8,567 nucleotides of DNA from NCBI GenBank assembly GCA_007127425.1, contig SKZJ01000076.1:1-8567 (forward strand), given 5' to 3'. Positions 6,608 to 8,567 of this stretch are shown in pieces. Positions within the stretch are counted from its first letter, which is position 1; each line of letters begins with the position of its first letter. Below the pieces are notes generated by a model. It made no database searches, was not told the origin of the DNA, and saw only the letters and a list, made by a program, of their open reading frames with translations. The DNA is from Wenzhouxiangella sp. GTDB lineage: Bacteria > Pseudomonadota > Gammaproteobacteria > Xanthomonadales > Wenzhouxiangellaceae. The position numbers and the translations under genes were made by a program.

Positions 6608-6862
6608 ATGACCCTTGAATCACTGCTGCTGTTTCTCATCGTCGGCGGCATCGCCGGCTGGGTGGCCGGCATTCTGGTCCGTGGCCGCGGCCACGGTATC
6701 GTCACCAACATCGTCGTCGGCGTCATCGGCGCCTTCATCGGCGGATTCATATTCACCGAACTGGGGATTGCCACCGGTGGCCTGCTCGGCAGCCTGATCG
6801 TGGCCACCATCGGCGCCATGATCCTGCTCCTGATCCTGCAGGCGCTCAAGAAAGCCACCTGA
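6608..6862 (+). CDS. GlsB/YeaQ/YmgE-family small membrane protein
   Basis: An 84-residue, glycine-rich hydrophobic protein with three predicted membrane helices: about residues 4-24 (LESLLLFLIVGGIAGWVAGI), 31-51 (IVTNIVVGVIGAFIGGFIF) and 58-80 (LLGSLIVATIGAMILLLIL), joined by a basic loop (RGRGHG) and ending in KKAT. The length and the repeated GGxxG pattern match the family also named transglycosylase-associated protein, inner-membrane proteins often induced by stress and of unknown biochemical function. ATG 6608 is supported by GGAG 7 nt upstream; the open frame extends to 6434 but that part is unlike the family. It converges on msrA with only 13 bp between stops and is the only plus-strand gene between 4133 and 7465. 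Confidence 0.93.
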   Translation: MTLESLLLFLIVGGIAGWVAGILVRGRGHGIVTNIVVGVIGAFIGGFIFTELGIATGGLLGSLIVATIGAMILLLILQALKKAT

Positions 6863-6875
6863 CCAACCCCCGTGA

Positions 6876-7346
6876 TCAGATCGCGCAGGTTCCGCCGCGC
6901 CCGGCCAGGTACTGCTGGTGATAGTCTTCGGCCTGCCAGAACGTGGCGGCCGGCTCGACCGAGGTGGCGATGGGCCGCTTGAAGCGACCCGACGCATCCA
7001 GATCAGCCTTGACCTTCTCCGCCACCTGTTTCTGATCGGCGTCGTGACAGAAGATGACCGAACGATACTGATGGCCCACATCGGGGCCCTGGCGATCGAC
7101 CTGCGTGGGGTCGTGCAGTTCGAAGAACGCTCGAACCAGGGAGTCGTAGCTGATGCGTTGCGGATCGAACGTCACCTCGCATACTTCGGCGTGGCCGGTC
7201 CGGTCGGTACAGACCTGTTCGTAGGTCGGGTTGTCGACCTCGCCGCCCATGTAACCGACGCGCGCGTCGACAACGCCGTCGAGTTCGCGAAAACGCATTT
7301 CCACGCCCCAGAAACATCCGGCACCGAAGGTGGCCTTTTCAGTCAT
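6876..7346 (-). CDS. msrA: Peptide-methionine (S)-S-oxide reductase MsrA
   Basis: A 156-residue cytoplasmic repair enzyme that reduces the S-epimer of methionine sulfoxide in proteins, using thioredoxin. The active site GAGCFWG places the catalytic Cys at residue 11, followed by family segments VGYMGG, HAEVCEVTFDP, LHDPTQVDRQGPDVGHQYRS and FWQAEDYHQQYL. Cys154 in the C-terminal GTCAI is the likely resolving cysteine. The protein is the short form, without a fused MsrB domain or signal peptide. ATG 7346 is chosen because the first strand begins two residues later and AGGG lies 9 nt upstream; the frame stays open to 7418 but the extra residues are not family-like. It is divergent from sbcB across 119 bp. 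Confidence 0.96.
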   Translation of the reverse strand: MTEKATFGAGCFWGVEMRFRELDGVVDARVGYMGGEVDNPTYEQVCTDRTGHAEVCEVTFDPQRISYDSLVRAFFELHDPTQVDRQGPDVGHQYRSVIFCHDADQKQVAEKVKADLDASGRFKRPIATSVEPAATFWQAEDYHQQYLAGRGGTCAI

Positions 7347-7465
7347 GGCGATTTGCCCTGCAAGATTTGTACATGCCGCAATGATAGCTGAGCCCGATGA
7401 AGATTCGACGTTTCTCATGCGAAATTGGATTCACTCTCGCCAACTGACTATGGAATGATGCCGAA
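7347..7465. promoter_or_regulatory. Divergent spacer between msrA and sbcB
   Basis: This spacer is locally AT-richer than its neighbours and must carry promoters for both genes. The best candidates are weak: on the plus strand TTGGAT then TATGGA with 18 bp between, ending close to the sbcB start; on the minus strand TCGAAT then TATCAT with 16 bp between. No strong operator or palindrome was found. Confidence 0.4.
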
Positions 7466-8567
7466 ATGACTTCCGAAACCTTTCTCTGGTACGACTTCGA
7501 GACCTTCGGCGCCGACCCGCGGCGGGACCGGCCGGCCCAGTTTGCCGCATTGCGAACGGATACCGAGCTCAACATCATCGGCGAGCCGGAAGTGTTCTAC
7601 TGCCGGCCGGCCGAAGACGTCCTGCCGCACCCGGCCGCCTGCCTGATTACCGGCATCACACCGCAGACTGCAGCCGAACGCGGACTGCCCGAAAACGAGT
7701 TCGCCGCACGCATTTTCGAGCTGATGAGTGTGCCGGGCACCTGCGTGGTCGGTTACAACAACTTCCGGTTCGACGATGAGGTCACCCGCTACCTGCTCTG
7801 GCGCAACTTTTTCGACCCCTACTCGCGGGAGTATGCCAACGGCAACAGCCGCTTCGACCTGATCGACTTGCTGCGCATGACCCGCGCACTCAGGCCGAAG
7901 GGCATCGAGTGGCCCGACTACGAGGACGGCCGACCCAGCTTCAGGCTCGAGGACATCGCTTCGGCCAACGGCATGGATACCGCGAATGCCCATGACGCGC
8001 TCGCCGATGTCGAGGCCACCATCGCCGTGGCCCGGCTGGTTCGCAACCACAACCCGAAACTGTGGCAGTGGGCCCTGGGTCTGCGCAAGAAGCACGCCAT
8101 CGCCGAACTCCTGCACAAGGGCCGACCCCTGGTGCACACCTCCTCTCGCTACCCGGCCCAGCCCGGCTGCAACACTGCCGCGGTGCTGCCGCTGTGTCCC
8201 CACCCGCAGATCGCCAGCCAGTGGCTGGTCTGGAACCTGGACGTGGACCCGGCACCATTCCTGGAGTTCGACGAAGAAATGCTCGCCGACCTCTACTGGA
8301 CACCCACGGCCGACCTCCCTGAAGATCTCGAACGGATCCCGGTCAAATTGGTGCGCACCAATCGTTGCCCGATGATCTCGCCCATCGGCGTGCTCGATAG
8401 CGAATCGTCTCAACGCCTGCAGATCGATCACAGCCGCCTTGAGGCGCACGCACAGCGACTCGAACAGCATCCGGAGTTTGTCGTTCGCCTGGCCGCGATG
8501 TTCGCCGCACCGCGCGAGCACTCCGGCAACGACCCGGAACTCGATCTGTACGGCGGCTTTCCACCGC
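7466..8567 (+). CDS. sbcB: Exodeoxyribonuclease I SbcB (3' end missing)
   Basis: This enzyme degrades single-stranded DNA 3' to 5', acting in recombination, mismatch repair and DNA-end processing. 367 residues are visible and the frame is open to the edge; E. coli SbcB is 475, so about 105 are missing. The DEDDh nuclease site is intact: Asp10 and Glu12 (WYDFETFG), Asp103 (NNFRFDDEVTR), His176 and Asp181 (NAHDALADVE), each offset by five from the E. coli positions. Long stretches match the E. coli protein almost exactly, such as DRPAQFAALRTD, IGEPEVFYC and LITGITPQ. The SH3-like and helical C-terminal regions follow (KPLVH-type strand GRPLVHTS, then PVKLVRTNRCP), and the window ends just after DLYGGF. 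ATG 7466 is the only suitable in-frame start; the ribosome site is weak. Confidence 0.97.
   Translation, partial: MTSETFLWYDFETFGADPRRDRPAQFAALRTDTELNIIGEPEVFYCRPAEDVLPHPAACLITGITPQTAAERGLPENEFAARIFELMSVPGTCVVGYNNFRFDDEVTRYLLWRNFFDPYSREYANGNSRFDLIDLLRMTRALRPKGIEWPDYEDGRPSFRLEDIASANGMDTANAHDALADVEATIAVARLVRNHNPKLWQWALGLRKKHAIAELLHKGRPLVHTSSRYPAQPGCNTAAVLPLCPHPQIASQWLVWNLDVDPAPFLEFDEEMLADLYWTPTADLPEDLERIPVKLVRTNRCPMISPIGVLDSESSQRLQIDHSRLEAHAQRLEQHPEFVVRLAAMFAAPREHSGNDPELDLYGGFPP

Noticed and set aside
7448..8521. Minus-strand open frame of 357 residues opposite sbcB
   Set aside because: The plus strand encodes an unmistakable exonuclease I; the opposite frame has no recognisable domain.

Overview
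The window looks like chromosomal DNA from a GC-rich gammaproteobacterium, probably marine or halophilic. The taxonomic evidence is a clear exonuclease I gene (sbcB, largely a gammaproteobacterial family), a proteobacterial dedicated sortase (PDS) two-component pair next to a VIT/vWA sortase-target protein, and strongly GC-rich third codon positions. I cannot assign a genus from sequence alone; a Chromatiales- or Wenzhouxiangella-like organism would fit.

Left third (1-4132): part of a PDS locus. A minus-strand secreted VIT + vWA protein runs off the left edge. It is divergent from pdsR (OmpR-type response regulator), which overlaps pdsS (membrane histidine kinase) by 4 bp. The 150-bp divergent spacer holds a tandem TGTGGCA repeat with an 11-bp period, of the form OmpR-type regulators bind, plus two inverted repeats. 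The dedicated sortase itself is not in the window and would be expected to the left. The periplasmic part of PdsS seems to carry a CBM9-like beta-sandwich, suggesting that an envelope glycan is sensed.

Middle (4174-6568, all minus strand): a histidine-phosphatase-superfamily protein, a DHRS4-like short-chain dehydrogenase and a DUF4124 + SLT lytic transglycosylase, in that transcriptional order. A 277-bp palindromic element with 26-bp terminal inverted repeats (4775-5051) sits at the 5' end of the transglycosylase gene. It stays open in the gene's frame, so it has apparently replaced or extended the N-terminus ahead of the signal-peptide core.

Right third: a small GlsB/YeaQ/YmgE membrane protein (plus), msrA (minus), a 119-bp divergent spacer, then sbcB (plus), which runs off the right edge. 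These are ordinary stress and repair genes. No rRNA, tRNA, CRISPR array or transposase gene was seen. The parts most worth following up are the PDS locus with its candidate operator and the palindromic element fused to the transglycosylase reading frame.
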